Shown here piece after piece: positions 1 to 8,004 of a stretch of DNA of 64,000 nucleotides. Every line of letters starts with the position of its first letter. Within the stretch, counting starts at the first letter, position 1. Under the pieces are notes generated by a model. It was not told the DNA's origin, did no database searches, and worked only from the letters and a program-made list of their open reading frames with translations. Made by a program: the position numbers and the translations under genes. Source of the stretch: UMGS1519 sp050951005 (GTDB lineage Bacteria > Actinomycetota > Coriobacteriia > Coriobacteriales > Eggerthellaceae); assembly GCA_050951005.1 (NCBI GenBank), contig JBMNIP010000004.1:124001-188000 (forward strand). Reading direction: 5' to 3'.

Positions 1-1167
1 GTTCGAGGCGTAAAACGAGGCGATAAGGCGCTCGTCTTCATCGATCACGGCGAATTTCGTCGTGGTGGAACCGGAGTCGATACCCAGGTAGACGCGTACG
101 GTTTTCTCATGGGGGATGCCCGAACCTGCCTGGTCGAGCAAGGCATGACGGCGCTCGAAGTCGAAGCGCTCCTCATCTGAGGAAAAATAGCACGGACCGA
201 TGCCGGCAGATGCATTCTGCTCGCGGCTCAATTTCAGGAGGGCCTCATCTGCCTGCGCGGTATCGATGACGTTCGGCGTCTGGGCGAAAAGCTCCGAAAG
301 GGATAAGGCTGCCCCGAGGGCCACGATAGTTTCGGGGTGCTCGGGAATGACGATAGCGTCTTGGCCGAGATTCAGTCGCTCTGCGAATACGTCGATCAGC
401 TTGGGGTTGAATGTCAGCGGGCCGCCCTCGAAGATAACGGGCGCTTCGATATCGAGACCCTGTGCCAGACCACCGATAGTCTGCTTTGCGATGGCATGGA
501 AGGCCGAGAGCGCGAGGTCGGTTTTCGGCACGCCCTGGTTCAGCAAAGGCTGGATGTCGGTTTTCGCATAAACGCCGCAGCGGCCGGAGATGTTGTGTAC
601 CGAAGTGCCACGGGAAGCGAAATCGTCGAAATCCTCGATGGGAATGTCGAGCAGCGAGGCGATCTCATCGATAAAAGCACCCGTACCGCCTGCACAACTG
701 CCGTTCATACGCATATCGGCGACATTGAGCTGGCCGGTATCGCTGTCTGCAGAGAAGAACACCATCTTGGCATCCTGACCGCCCAATTCGATTGCGGTGC
801 GGGTCTGCGGATAATAGGCGCGCACTGCAATGGCGTTTGCCACGACCTCCTGCACGAAGGGAATATGCAGTGCGGCGGCGATTGCCTCGCCCCCCGATCC
901 GCAACAAGCGCCATGCAAGACGGTGTCGGGGAACTGCGATCGCAGATCCGCGATGAGCGCGCGAGCGGTTCCAGCTTGACGCGCATGATGGCGCAGGTAA
1001 GCCGAGTAGCGGATGGAGCCGGTAATCGGGTCGAGCGCGACGGCTTTCACCGTGGTCGACCCAACGTCGATCCCGACGAGGAGCTCCTGCGCAATGGGAT
1101 CGGTCTCGACGGGCAGAGAGGGTTCCAGCGCCGTGGCGGAAGGGGAATTTTTGTTGTCTTGAGCCAT
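1..1167 (-). CDS. 2-hydroxyacyl-CoA dehydratase activase, BadF/BadG/HgdC type, N-terminal part (runs off left edge)
   Basis: The visible 389 residues are the N-terminal part of a protein that continues beyond the window. An ASKHA nucleotide-binding motif (GIDVGSTTVKA, about residues 32-42) opens the first activase domain. It carries the two cysteine motifs of the bridging [4Fe-4S] cluster (NGSCAGGTGAF and SGRCGVYAKTD). A second ASKHA motif (LGIDSGSTTTKF, about residue 361) begins just before the edge. Two activase domains in tandem are typical of the giant fused activase/dehydratase-like proteins (about 1,400 aa), which by family knowledge couple ATP hydrolysis to low-potential electron transfer. 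The true substrate is unknown. ATG at 1167 is the first start in frame; a candidate -10 (TACAAT) lies at complement 1208-1213. Confidence 0.85.
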   Translation of the reverse strand, partial: MAQDNKNSPSATALEPSLPVETDPIAQELLVGIDVGSTTVKAVALDPITGSIRYSAYLRHHARQAGTARALIADLRSQFPDTVLHGACCGSGGEAIAAALHIPFVQEVVANAIAVRAYYPQTRTAIELGGQDAKMVFFSADSDTGQLNVADMRMNGSCAGGTGAFIDEIASLLDIPIEDFDDFASRGTSVHNISGRCGVYAKTDIQPLLNQGVPKTDLALSAFHAIAKQTIGGLAQGLDIEAPVIFEGGPLTFNPKLIDVFAERLNLGQDAIVIPEHPETIVALGAALSLSELFAQTPNVIDTAQADEALLKLSREQNASAGIGPCYFSSDEERFDFERRHALLDQAGSGIPHEKTVRVYLGIDSGSTTTKFAVIDEDERLIASFYASN

Positions 1168-1363
1168 GTGCCTCGATGTGACAGGAATGCGTGTATTTCG
1201 TTTTGTTATTGTAATAGGCGCATATCCATGATTGTTGTGCTTTCAATGAATGTTCCATGGTGGAAACTCATGGTGGAGGCGCCGGCTGGTTTCGTAATTA
1301 GACAGATTGCAAATATGTGTTCGAAATCTTCGGCGAAGCACCTGCAAGGTCGGAATGCCCAAA

Positions 1364-2071
1364 CTAGAACAGCGGCAGTTGGTTGGGTGTTTCGAGGGGC
1401 GCATCGTCGGTTTCCGGCGCGGCGGTTAGGGCTATGCCGTTCCGGTCAGAATAACTTGCAGCATTTGCACGGATCTCTTCGGTGGCCGAATACAGCCAAT
1501 GCTGCGCTTCTTGGCGCAGAAGTATGAGCGGCATGCGCCGATGGATGGGTGCCATAATACGATTCGGAGGAACGGTCACCAAGGAGAAGCGCCCATCTTG
1601 GCAGACGCCGCCCAGGTAAGTGACAGGGACATCGCGTAAGAAGAAGCGATATTGCCGTTTGATGGGACGGCCCGTACGCGGGCTGAGCACCCGTTCGGTA
1701 TTGTGCGGCTCGAAGAATTCGCGGACCGGAACAAGGCACCGGCCCTTGTCCAAGGCACCGGCCCACATGCCCTTATCGGCAAGTGCCGACTCGAAACGGG
1801 TGTTGAAGACAAGGCCGTCTTTCCAGGTGAGAGCAAACCCGAAGGTCAGTTGCTGAGCTGTGGGGATGGGGCGTCCATCTGCGGCCTTACCCGATGGGAC
1901 GATTACCCAAGCGGGGACACCGGGTACCACGGTTGGTTGCTGTACGGGCCAATCGTAATCGGCATCGGGGGCAGCGGATGCGGGCACGAATCGAGGCGGG
2001 TCCTGTTCGCTCAGATCATCGATTGCAGCAAGGGTCTGCTCGTAGGTTAATCCGGTGAAACGTCCGCACAT
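1364..2071 (-). CDS. SOS response-associated peptidase (SRAP) family protein, YedK/HMCES type
   Basis: This 235-residue protein begins MCGRF, the SRAP hallmark: after methionine removal Cys2 becomes the N-terminal catalytic residue that forms a thiazolidine crosslink with abasic sites in single-stranded DNA. The other family residues are recognisable: Asn and Arg in FNTRFES, the acidic residue in REFFEPH (usually GFYEW) and the histidine in PIHRRMPLIL. The start at 2071 is fixed by the MCGRF rule and by an AGGAAG ribosome binding site; an upstream in-frame ATG at 2158 would bury Cys2 and is rejected. It is the last gene of a three-gene operon, 5 bases after the Cof-type phosphatase. Role: shielding of abasic sites (family knowledge). 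Confidence 0.9.
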   Translation of the reverse strand: MCGRFTGLTYEQTLAAIDDLSEQDPPRFVPASAAPDADYDWPVQQPTVVPGVPAWVIVPSGKAADGRPIPTAQQLTFGFALTWKDGLVFNTRFESALADKGMWAGALDKGRCLVPVREFFEPHNTERVLSPRTGRPIKRQYRFFLRDVPVTYLGGVCQDGRFSLVTVPPNRIMAPIHRRMPLILLRQEAQHWLYSATEEIRANAASYSDRNGIALTAAPETDDAPLETPNQLPLF

Positions 2072-2076
2072 GCTTC

Positions 2077-2910
2077 CTACTTTCCGGCGCCAGGCGCCAG
2101 GATGAACCGATCGATTGCCGCAGCGACGCCATCTTCGTCGTTCGACGGAGCTGTCCAATCCGTATGCGGCTTCACCTCATCGTAGGCGTTTTCCACGGAC
2201 ACTGCCAAACCGGCGTAATCAAGCATGCCGATGTCGTTATAGCCATCCCCGATGGCCATGGTTTCACTGCGGGGAATCCCCAGCAGACCTCCGAGCTTCA
2301 TAAGCCCGGTGTCCTTGCCCACGCCATCGGGAACGATTTCCAAGAAGTATGGGTCTGAACGGATGACACGTGCGTGCCCTTCCAGCAGGGCTGAAAGCCG
2401 CTCGAAGACAGGAGAGAGCTTTTCTGGTTCGCCGACCACCATCATCTTGTTCGGCTCCCAGGTGATGGTTGCCGCCAGATTATCGACTTTGTTCATCACA
2501 GCGGAATTGTTGTAGCGTTCCTGTTCCACATACGGATCCGACGGGTCTTCCGCGTATCCTTCCCGATCGTCGTAGCAGAGTGCCTGCACATGGTGTTGTC
2601 GGGCAAGCTGGCAGGAAAGGTCGATGGCCATACGGGGGATTGTCCGGTCCTCATAGATGATGCTGCTCTTCCAGTCGATGATCTGGGCGCCGTTGGCGCA
2701 CAGCAGGAATCCTCCACGGCGGTCGAGTTCAAGGTCATCTGCTACAGGGCCGACGCCGACCAGCGGGCGGCCGCTGGCAAGTGCCACCGATACGCCGGCA
2801 TCGATGGCGGCGTAGAGGGCCTTGCGGGTGCGAGGGGAGATTTTCTTGTCCGAGGTGGTCAGGGTACCGTCCAAATCGACGGCGAGCAAACGGTAGTTCG
2901 GATGCGACAT
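2077..2910 (-). CDS. Cof-type HAD-IIB family hydrolase
   Basis: A 277-residue haloacid dehalogenase-superfamily phosphatase with a C2B cap. Motif I is DLDGT (residues 12-16), motif II the serine in LASGRP, and motif IV is GDGYNDIGML near residue 225, with the Lys of motif III in between. Family members dephosphorylate sugar phosphates, flavin nucleotides or pyridoxal phosphate; the substrate cannot be read from the sequence. The gene sits 3 bases after the thrH stop and 5 bases before the SRAP gene, so all three are probably co-transcribed. Pairing with another HAD phosphatase suggests metabolite clean-up or serine metabolism, which is inference only. Confidence 0.9.
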   Translation of the reverse strand: MSHPNYRLLAVDLDGTLTTSDKKISPRTRKALYAAIDAGVSVALASGRPLVGVGPVADDLELDRRGGFLLCANGAQIIDWKSSIIYEDRTIPRMAIDLSCQLARQHHVQALCYDDREGYAEDPSDPYVEQERYNNSAVMNKVDNLAATITWEPNKMMVVGEPEKLSPVFERLSALLEGHARVIRSDPYFLEIVPDGVGKDTGLMKLGGLLGIPRSETMAIGDGYNDIGMLDYAGLAVSVENAYDEVKPHTDWTAPSNDEDGVAAAIDRFILAPGAGK

Positions 2911-2913
2911 GGT

Positions 2914-3516
2914 CTAGTCGAGGTTCTCCTTGATGGCTGCCAGCAGCTCCTCATAGGTTTCCAGTGCCGGGACATCGGGATTATCCTGCTTCAGTTGGTC
3001 GGTGGTGCGGAACAGGAAGCCGGCTTTGCTGGCGCGGATCATGCCGAGGTCGTTATGGCTGTCTCCGCTTGCGATGGTTTGGAATCCGATTTCCTGCAGA
3101 TGTTTGACCACCTGCTCCTTCTTTGCCGCCTTGCGCATCCGCCAACCGGTAATGGTGCCATCATCGGCAACCACGAGTTCGTTGCAGAAGATAGTTGGCC
3201 AACCGAGCTTACGCATCAGGGGCTGGGCGAATTGCGAGAATGTGTCGCTGATGATGATGAACTGGGTCAGTGGGCGCAGCTCATCCAGGAATGCGCGTGC
3301 GCCCTCCATCGGTTCCATCGTATTGATTGTTTCTTGGATTTCGGCAAGGCCCATGCCATGTTCTTTCAGGATGTCCAGACGATACTGCATCAGCTTGTCG
3401 TAATCCGGTTCATCCCGCGTCGTGCGCTCCAGTTGGGGGATGTTGGCCGCCTTGGCAAAAGCAACCCAGATCTCGGGAACGAGCACGCCTTCCAAGTCTA
3501 AGCAAACGATATCCAC
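2914..3516 (-). CDS. thrH: Bifunctional phosphoserine phosphatase/homoserine phosphotransferase
   Basis: The product (200 aa with the GTG start) matches the ThrH family, which dephosphorylates phosphoserine and can transfer the phosphate to homoserine. The opening VDIVCLDLEGVLVPEIW is diagnostic: the HAD nucleophile motif appears as DLEGV instead of DLDGT. Motif II is IISDTF and motif IV is SGDSHNDLGM. The GTG at 3516 is preferred over the upstream ATG at 3570 because it matches the family N-terminus and is preceded by GAAGGAG. It is the first gene of the thrH-cof-SRAP operon. It may serve as the cell's serine-forming phosphatase (inference). Confidence 0.9.
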   Translation of the reverse strand: MDIVCLDLEGVLVPEIWVAFAKAANIPQLERTTRDEPDYDKLMQYRLDILKEHGMGLAEIQETINTMEPMEGARAFLDELRPLTQFIIISDTFSQFAQPLMRKLGWPTIFCNELVVADDGTITGWRMRKAAKKEQVVKHLQEIGFQTIASGDSHNDLGMIRASKAGFLFRTTDQLKQDNPDVPALETYEELLAAIKENLD

Positions 3517-3718
3517 GATGTTTCTCCTTCTTGGCGCTGTGTGTGAAGCGCCTCTCATGGCGGTGGGCACTATCCGCCTCGAATGACTCTAGTCACTATA
3601 GGGCAATCGTCTGCGCTTACGGTAATGGATTTGTGTGGATGTCGGTAAGATGATGCGAACGGTTCCGTCCCGCCGCCCGCCCAGTACATTGGCCGGCAAA
3701 AGCAGTTCCTATCAGTTC

Positions 3719-4678
3719 CTATCTAAAGAAGTGCGTACGCCACATGACAAGCAAGGCGATCCCGCATCCGGCGATGGCGATGATAAGCGGCACGATCCAC
3801 GACTCGATGAACGGCAGGTTCTCGACGTTCATGCCATAGAAGCTGAAGATGATGGTGGGGATCGCCAATATCAGGGCCAGCATTGTCAGCGTTCGCATGG
3901 TCAGGTTCAGGTTGTTGCTGATCACGCTGCTGAAGGTTTCGGTGATGCCGTTGATGATGTCGGTGTAAATCGAGCACATCTCGGCTGCTTGGCGCATCTC
4001 GATGAGCACGTCGTCAAGCAGGTCCTGGTCTTCTTCGTACAGTTTCAGGACGCGTCCCGTCTCGATGCGGGTGAGAACGGTCTCATCGGCATTCAGCGAA
4101 GTGGAGAAGTAGACGAGGGACTTCTCGAATCCAAGCATCTTGATCAGTTCGCGGTTTCGCATAGTACGTTGCAGCTCGCGTTCGTTCTTCGTGAATTGGC
4201 GATGGATGCTGCGCAGGTATTTCAGGAATTGCTGAGAGATATGCAGCAGGGCTACCAGCACAAGGCGTGTCCGCTGGCGTGTGTCGATGGTTGCAAGACG
4301 TTTCGTGGTCAAGTAGGTAACCGTGTCGTTGGGATGGAGGCTCATCGTTACGATGATCTTGCGTTGGGGGATGATGACGAAAGACAACGGCTGCGTATCG
4401 TATTGGACGATGCTCGTGTCTACAACCTCGCGCGCATCTTCTATCGAGGCGCAATCGAGGATGATCATGGTTTGACCGGTGTCGTCATCATAGTCGGTGT
4501 GCGGGCTCTCCTCCTCGTCAAGGGCCGAGCGGATGAATTCGGGCACCACGCCCAGAGAGGATTGCACCCATTCCTTCTCCTGCGGAGTGGGCGAGACGAC
4601 GTTGACCCAGCAACCCGTTTCCGGCTCGGAAATCAGGGAAGTCGTGCCCGTTTCGTCTGTCTTGTAGCACTCGATCAT
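3719..4678 (-). CDS. corA: CorA family divalent metal transporter
   Basis: A 319-residue protein with the CorA layout: a long soluble alpha/beta and helical N-terminal domain, then two membrane helices at the C-terminus separated by the signature YGMN loop (FSFYGMNVENLP, about residue 290). By family knowledge it forms a pentameric channel for Mg2+ or Co2+ at the plasma membrane. ATG at 4678 is preferred for family length and an AAAGG upstream; an in-frame ATG at 4750 would add 24 residues of poor quality. It is divergent from the TetR gene, with an AT-rich control region between them. Confidence 0.9.
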   Translation of the reverse strand: MIECYKTDETGTTSLISEPETGCWVNVVSPTPQEKEWVQSSLGVVPEFIRSALDEEESPHTDYDDDTGQTMIILDCASIEDAREVVDTSIVQYDTQPLSFVIIPQRKIIVTMSLHPNDTVTYLTTKRLATIDTRQRTRLVLVALLHISQQFLKYLRSIHRQFTKNERELQRTMRNRELIKMLGFEKSLVYFSTSLNADETVLTRIETGRVLKLYEEDQDLLDDVLIEMRQAAEMCSIYTDIINGITETFSSVISNNLNLTMRTLTMLALILAIPTIIFSFYGMNVENLPFIESWIVPLIIAIAGCGIALLVMWRTHFFR

Positions 4679-4776
4679 GCCCGCTGCCTTTCTCGCCGTG
4701 ATTGATTCTACCTGTTGATGCTCTGATGGCGGGGAAAATATCTTCTCCAATTAATAACATTTTTAATAATCTCGGA

Positions 4777-4791
4777 AATAACCGTGTTATT
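4777..4791. promoter_or_regulatory. Candidate TetR operator palindrome
   Basis: AATAAC-CGT-GTTATT is a perfect inverted repeat with 6-base arms in an AT-rich stretch between the divergent corA and tetR genes. It overlaps TATTAT, a possible -10 for tetR. TetR regulators commonly bind such palindromes near their own promoter, so autoregulation is a reasonable inference. Confidence 0.45.
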
Positions 4792-4919
4792 ATAGATGCG
4801 CATGAATAAGCGGGTACCGTGCGTGAGCACGCCTCTGCGGATGTCGCAAAGGCGCCGGCAGCGCACCGGTTTCTCGCAAGCTATGGATATCGGTTGCAGG
4901 ATTTCAAGCAGGGTGACCA

Positions 4920-5651
4920 ATGACAAGAAAAGCGGGCAGGGTCCCCGAAGAGACGCGGGCTCGTTTGCTGGAGGCTGCTACGGAAGAGTTCTGTCAGGTC
5001 GGATTCCAAAAGACCTCCCTCCGTACCATATGTGCCCATGCCGGAGTAACCACTGGCGCGGTATATTTCTTCTTCGAGGGCAAGGATGATCTGCTGGTCC
5101 ATATCATCGATCCGGTCTGCAAGGAGTTCCTCGAGTTCATCGACAAGCATTATGGCGCCCACGCGAAGGAAAACCATGCCGGCCTTTATGCCACGAAGGA
5201 TGAGGACATTGCCATGGCGCATGAGCTCATCGAAATCATCAAGGCCCATCGGCCGGCGGTTACCGTGCTCTTGCAGAACCAGGAGCATGAGGCTGTGGTG
5301 GCATTCTTGGACAAGGCTGTCGACCAGCTTATCGCCTATCTGATCGGTTTGGAAGAGACCATTTCCCGATACTATCCCAACGCACGGGGGGCTGGTGGTG
5401 AGACCACCACTGTTTGGCTGGCGCATGTGATCACCGACTCGTTCTTGGAGGCGGTCAGTGCCAGCTTCCGGAGCAAGTCGTACTATTCCGAATTGGATGC
5501 CGACGACCAGGAGAAGGATCTGCTCGATCTGATGCCGGATATGATCATCGGCGAATTGCGCATCAGTATCCAGATGGTTCTGCGGTATCGCATGTTCAAC
5601 AGCGGTCAAACCGATGTGCCTAAAGAGGTTCTGCCGCTACCAGCAGACTGA
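4920..5651 (+). CDS. TetR/AcrR family transcriptional regulator
   Basis: The 243-residue product has an N-terminal TetR helix-turn-helix (about residues 10-55: ARLLEAATEEFCQVGF, then TSLRTICAHAGVTTGAVYFFF) followed by a long all-helical ligand-binding and dimerisation domain. The inducer cannot be predicted. The start ATG at 4920 is preceded by AGGGTGA. The gene is divergent from corA, and its end overlaps the convergent thpR end by 15 bases. The palindrome at 4777-4791 is a likely operator; the target could be corA, itself or both. Confidence 0.9.
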   Translation: MTRKAGRVPEETRARLLEAATEEFCQVGFQKTSLRTICAHAGVTTGAVYFFFEGKDDLLVHIIDPVCKEFLEFIDKHYGAHAKENHAGLYATKDEDIAMAHELIEIIKAHRPAVTVLLQNQEHEAVVAFLDKAVDQLIAYLIGLEETISRYYPNARGAGGETTTVWLAHVITDSFLEAVSASFRSKSYYSELDADDQEKDLLDLMPDMIIGELRISIQMVLRYRMFNSGQTDVPKEVLPLPAD

Positions 5652-6257
5652 GTCGATCTCCGTATACTGAAGCACGTTATCAGGCTGAGCGCGATGACTC
5701 CACATCAAGCTCAGCCGTGTTGTTTGGAAGGCCGCATCGGGTGCCTGGGCAGCGATTTTCGCGCACAGTTCTTTGATTTTTCGGGCCTCTTCGCCCCTAT
5801 CGCGCTTCTCGCCACGAGGCACTGTGGCAACGCGGACGCTGCGTGCCAGGGTGAAATGCGGTTTGAAGGTTTCGGGCAGATCGAAGCCGGTTTCTCGCAG
5901 GCGCCGGCAGAGCCGTCCGCGCAACTGCTCGAGGGCGCTGCGGTCGGAGCCTCCCGCCACGCCGCGCCAGAAGATGCAGCCTCCCTTGCGTCGGTCGAAG
6001 ATTCCGATATCCCCGAGTGCTAGGTGAAGCGCAGGTTCGCCTGCCATCTCTGCGACGCATTGCCGCATGGCCTCTGAGACCGCGCGGGCATGGGTTTCGT
6101 CTTGATTGCCAAGAAAGGCCAAGGTCAGATGCAGGTTCTCGCGGGCGGTCAGCCGTGCCTTGTCGGTATTCGACTCTATCAGCACCTGGCTTTGCAGCAG
6201 AGCATCCCTTGTCGTCTCATCAGGCAATATTGCAATAAACAAGCGTCGTGGCTCCAT
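5637..6257 (-). CDS. thpR: RNA 2',3'-cyclic phosphodiesterase
   Basis: A 206-residue member of the 2H phosphoesterase (LigT) family. The two HxTx active-site motifs are present as HLTLAFLG (about residue 43) and HFTLAR (about residue 130). Family enzymes hydrolyse 2',3'-cyclic phosphate RNA ends and show RNA ligase activity in vitro. The start at 6257 (MEPRRLFIAIL) is chosen because it follows GGAAAGGA and fits the family N-terminus; an upstream ATG at 6287 adds ten residues without support. Its 3' end overlaps that of the tetR gene on the other strand. Confidence 0.9.
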   Translation of the reverse strand: MEPRRLFIAILPDETTRDALLQSQVLIESNTDKARLTARENLHLTLAFLGNQDETHARAVSEAMRQCVAEMAGEPALHLALGDIGIFDRRKGGCIFWRGVAGGSDRSALEQLRGRLCRRLRETGFDLPETFKPHFTLARSVRVATVPRGEKRDRGEEARKIKELCAKIAAQAPDAAFQTTRLSLMWSHRAQPDNVLQYTEIDSVCW

Positions 6258-6356
6258 GGGCGTCCTTTCCCTGTCAACTGCAAGCATAATCCATTCGATC
6301 GGCCGTGCGAAATCGCCGCATTACAGGTATCCTGAGTACACAACAAGGAGGATTCC

Positions 6357-6917
6357 ATGAGTTTGGAACAGACACGTGCCCAGATCGATGCCGTCGATGC
6401 CCAGATCAAGGCTTTGTTTCTGAAGCGCATGGGCTTGGCTGAACGGGTTGCTGCCGAGAAGAAGGTCACGGGAGGCGATGTATTCGTCCCTGAACGGGAG
6501 CGTGCCATGATGCAGGCGGAAAGCGCCGATGTGCCCCCTTCTCTTCAGAGCGAATATCTCGCCTTTCTGAAGTATCTGACGGGAGCCAGCCGCCGCCATC
6601 AATACGGCTTCCTAACTGAAATGCAAGACCAGGTTATCGGTGAAGCGCTTTCGCAGGCCGGTCTTTCGGACGAGGTGCCGCATACCCGCATCCAAACCTC
6701 GTTTACCTGCGAACGGGACTCAAGCATTTTCGCCTTGCTTATCGCCTTGGCAGATGCCGGCGGCATCTCGATCGGCTACCTGCATTCGGAAGCTGACGGG
6801 GAGAATCGGCTGGTTTCCATGACCCTTATCGGGAACCTGCACGATACGGGCATTCGGCAGCTTCTCTGCCAAATCGGTAAGGAAACCGCCGATTTTCGCA
6901 TCACCGGACTCGGGTAG
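6357..6917 (+). CDS. Chorismate mutase (AroQ type) with ACT-like C-terminal domain
   Basis: The 186-residue protein opens with an AroQ helical domain (residues 1-90): LEQTRAQIDAVDAQIKALFLKRMGLAERVA, then VPERERAM and a C-terminal helix. It would convert chorismate to prephenate. The remaining 90 residues look like an ACT regulatory domain (ALLIALADAGGISIGYL, then MTLIGNLHDTGIRQLL), the domain that binds phenylalanine in the P-protein PheA, but no prephenate dehydratase domain lies between. GGAGGATTCC before the ATG is a strong ribosome binding site. It is followed after 11 bases by the tatD gene, probably one transcript. The ACT assignment is inference from the pattern. Confidence 0.75.
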   Translation: MSLEQTRAQIDAVDAQIKALFLKRMGLAERVAAEKKVTGGDVFVPERERAMMQAESADVPPSLQSEYLAFLKYLTGASRRHQYGFLTEMQDQVIGEALSQAGLSDEVPHTRIQTSFTCERDSSIFALLIALADAGGISIGYLHSEADGENRLVSMTLIGNLHDTGIRQLLCQIGKETADFRITGLG

Positions 6918-6928
6918 GCGTTGTCGCG

Positions 6929-7711
6929 ATGTCCGCATCATTCGTGCGTTGCGATGCGCATTGCCACATTGATTTTTCGGCAGCGCCCCGTGATCTTGTG
7001 TCGGCGGCGATTGACTGCGGATACCTGTTACTCTCGTCTACGGTGACACCCGAAGGATATCTTCGTGCTCAAGCCGAGCTGGGCGGTTGCGCGTCGTCGG
7101 GTTTGCTGTTGGGAGTGGGTCTGCATCCTCGTTGGGTGGTGGACGATGTGGCCCAGGCCGAATTCCAGGCAGATGCGCTTATCGCGGAACTGCCCGAAGC
7201 GGATTTTGTCGGGGAAGTCGGCCTCGACTTCTCGCCGCGATTCGCGCAATCGGCAGCGGCACAGCAGCGGGCTTTCGAGCGCGTGGTGCGCGCGAGCGCC
7301 GAAAAGGGCGCTGTGCTGTTCATCCATGCGGTCCGATCTGCGGAAGCGGTGCTCGACGTTCTCGAGCGCTTCGATGTATGCGGTCGCTGTGCCTGCGTGC
7401 TGCATTGGTTCTCGGGCACTTCCGACGAATTGACCCGAGCCCGCAAGCTGGGCTGCTGGTTTTCGGTGGGAGAGCGAATGCTCTCTGGCAAGCGGGGCCG
7501 CGCATATGTTCGGGCCATGCCTTCCGACCGCTTGCTACTGGAAACCGATTTGCCGGCACAGCCGGGCGATCATCTATCGTTTCGGGAGCTGTCCGATTCA
7601 CTGGAGCGTGCCTACCGGCAGGTTGCCGAAATCAAAGGCGATGCGGTGGCAGCTGCTACGGTCGAGAACGCTTGCCGGCTGATGGGGGTCGGCGATAGCG
7701 GGATTGCATAA
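6929..7711 (+). CDS. tatD: TatD family metal-dependent hydrolase
   Basis: A 260-residue TIM-barrel amidohydrolase-type nuclease. Metal-binding residues typical of TatD are visible: DAHCHID at residues 9-15, GEVGLDF near residue 95, a histidine in LFIHAVRS, the histidine of HWFSG near 157 and the aspartate of LLETDLP near 205. Family members are 3'-5' DNA/RNA exonucleases or D-aminoacyl-tRNA deacylase-like enzymes. It follows the chorismate mutase gene by 11 bases. Confidence 0.9.
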   Translation: MSASFVRCDAHCHIDFSAAPRDLVSAAIDCGYLLLSSTVTPEGYLRAQAELGGCASSGLLLGVGLHPRWVVDDVAQAEFQADALIAELPEADFVGEVGLDFSPRFAQSAAAQQRAFERVVRASAEKGAVLFIHAVRSAEAVLDVLERFDVCGRCACVLHWFSGTSDELTRARKLGCWFSVGERMLSGKRGRAYVRAMPSDRLLLETDLPAQPGDHLSFRELSDSLERAYRQVAEIKGDAVAAATVENACRLMGVGDSGIA

Positions 7712-7856
7712 GGTGCCATTGGAACTCCCGATACCGGGTGTGGGAGAACCGCCGGTTTGCAATAGGGTGAACAAAGGAACATGCAAATCAATCGACGAAA
7801 CTGCGATTCTCCGCCAACCCGTCGGACAACTCCCAGTATGAACGGCAGCGTGTCGT

Positions 7857-7882
7857 AAGGTGTCCCAATGTCGGGACACCTT
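7857..7882. repeat. Perfect 10-bp inverted repeat, candidate operator
   Basis: AAGGTGTCCC and GGGACACCTT flank a 6-base spacer. It lies 120-150 bases upstream of the secreted-protein gene, in the otherwise empty 290-base gap after tatD. There is no T-run on either side, so it does not look like an intrinsic terminator. It is more likely a regulator binding site or an RNA structure. Confidence 0.5.
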
Positions 7883-7962
7883 CCGCGAAGGGAACCGCGA
7901 ACTGAATCCACTTGCATCGGATCCCCGGCTCCCATCATTGTCTTCAACAATTCTCCACATGA

Positions 7963-7968
7963 TAGAAT
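7963..7968 (+). promoter_or_regulatory. Candidate -10 (TAGAAT) for the secreted-protein gene
   Basis: TAGAAT lies 37 bases before the ATG at 8005, with a weak -35 (TCTTCA, 7941-7946) 16 bases upstream. Support is by position and resemblance only. Confidence 0.35.
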
Positions 7969-8004
7969 CAAGGCTATGGAACAGTTGGGATGAGAGGAGA
8001 GGAT

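Noticed and set aside
1252..1264. TTCCA-TGG-TGGAA palindrome upstream of the activase gene
   Set aside because: Only 5-base arms in a region with a nearby direct repeat of CATGGTGGA; too weak to call an operator.
337..1527. Long plus-strand ORF (396 codons) at the left end
   Set aside because: It is antisense to the activase gene, whose minus-strand frame has clear ASKHA and Fe-S motifs; the plus-strand translation is not protein-like and has no ribosome binding site.
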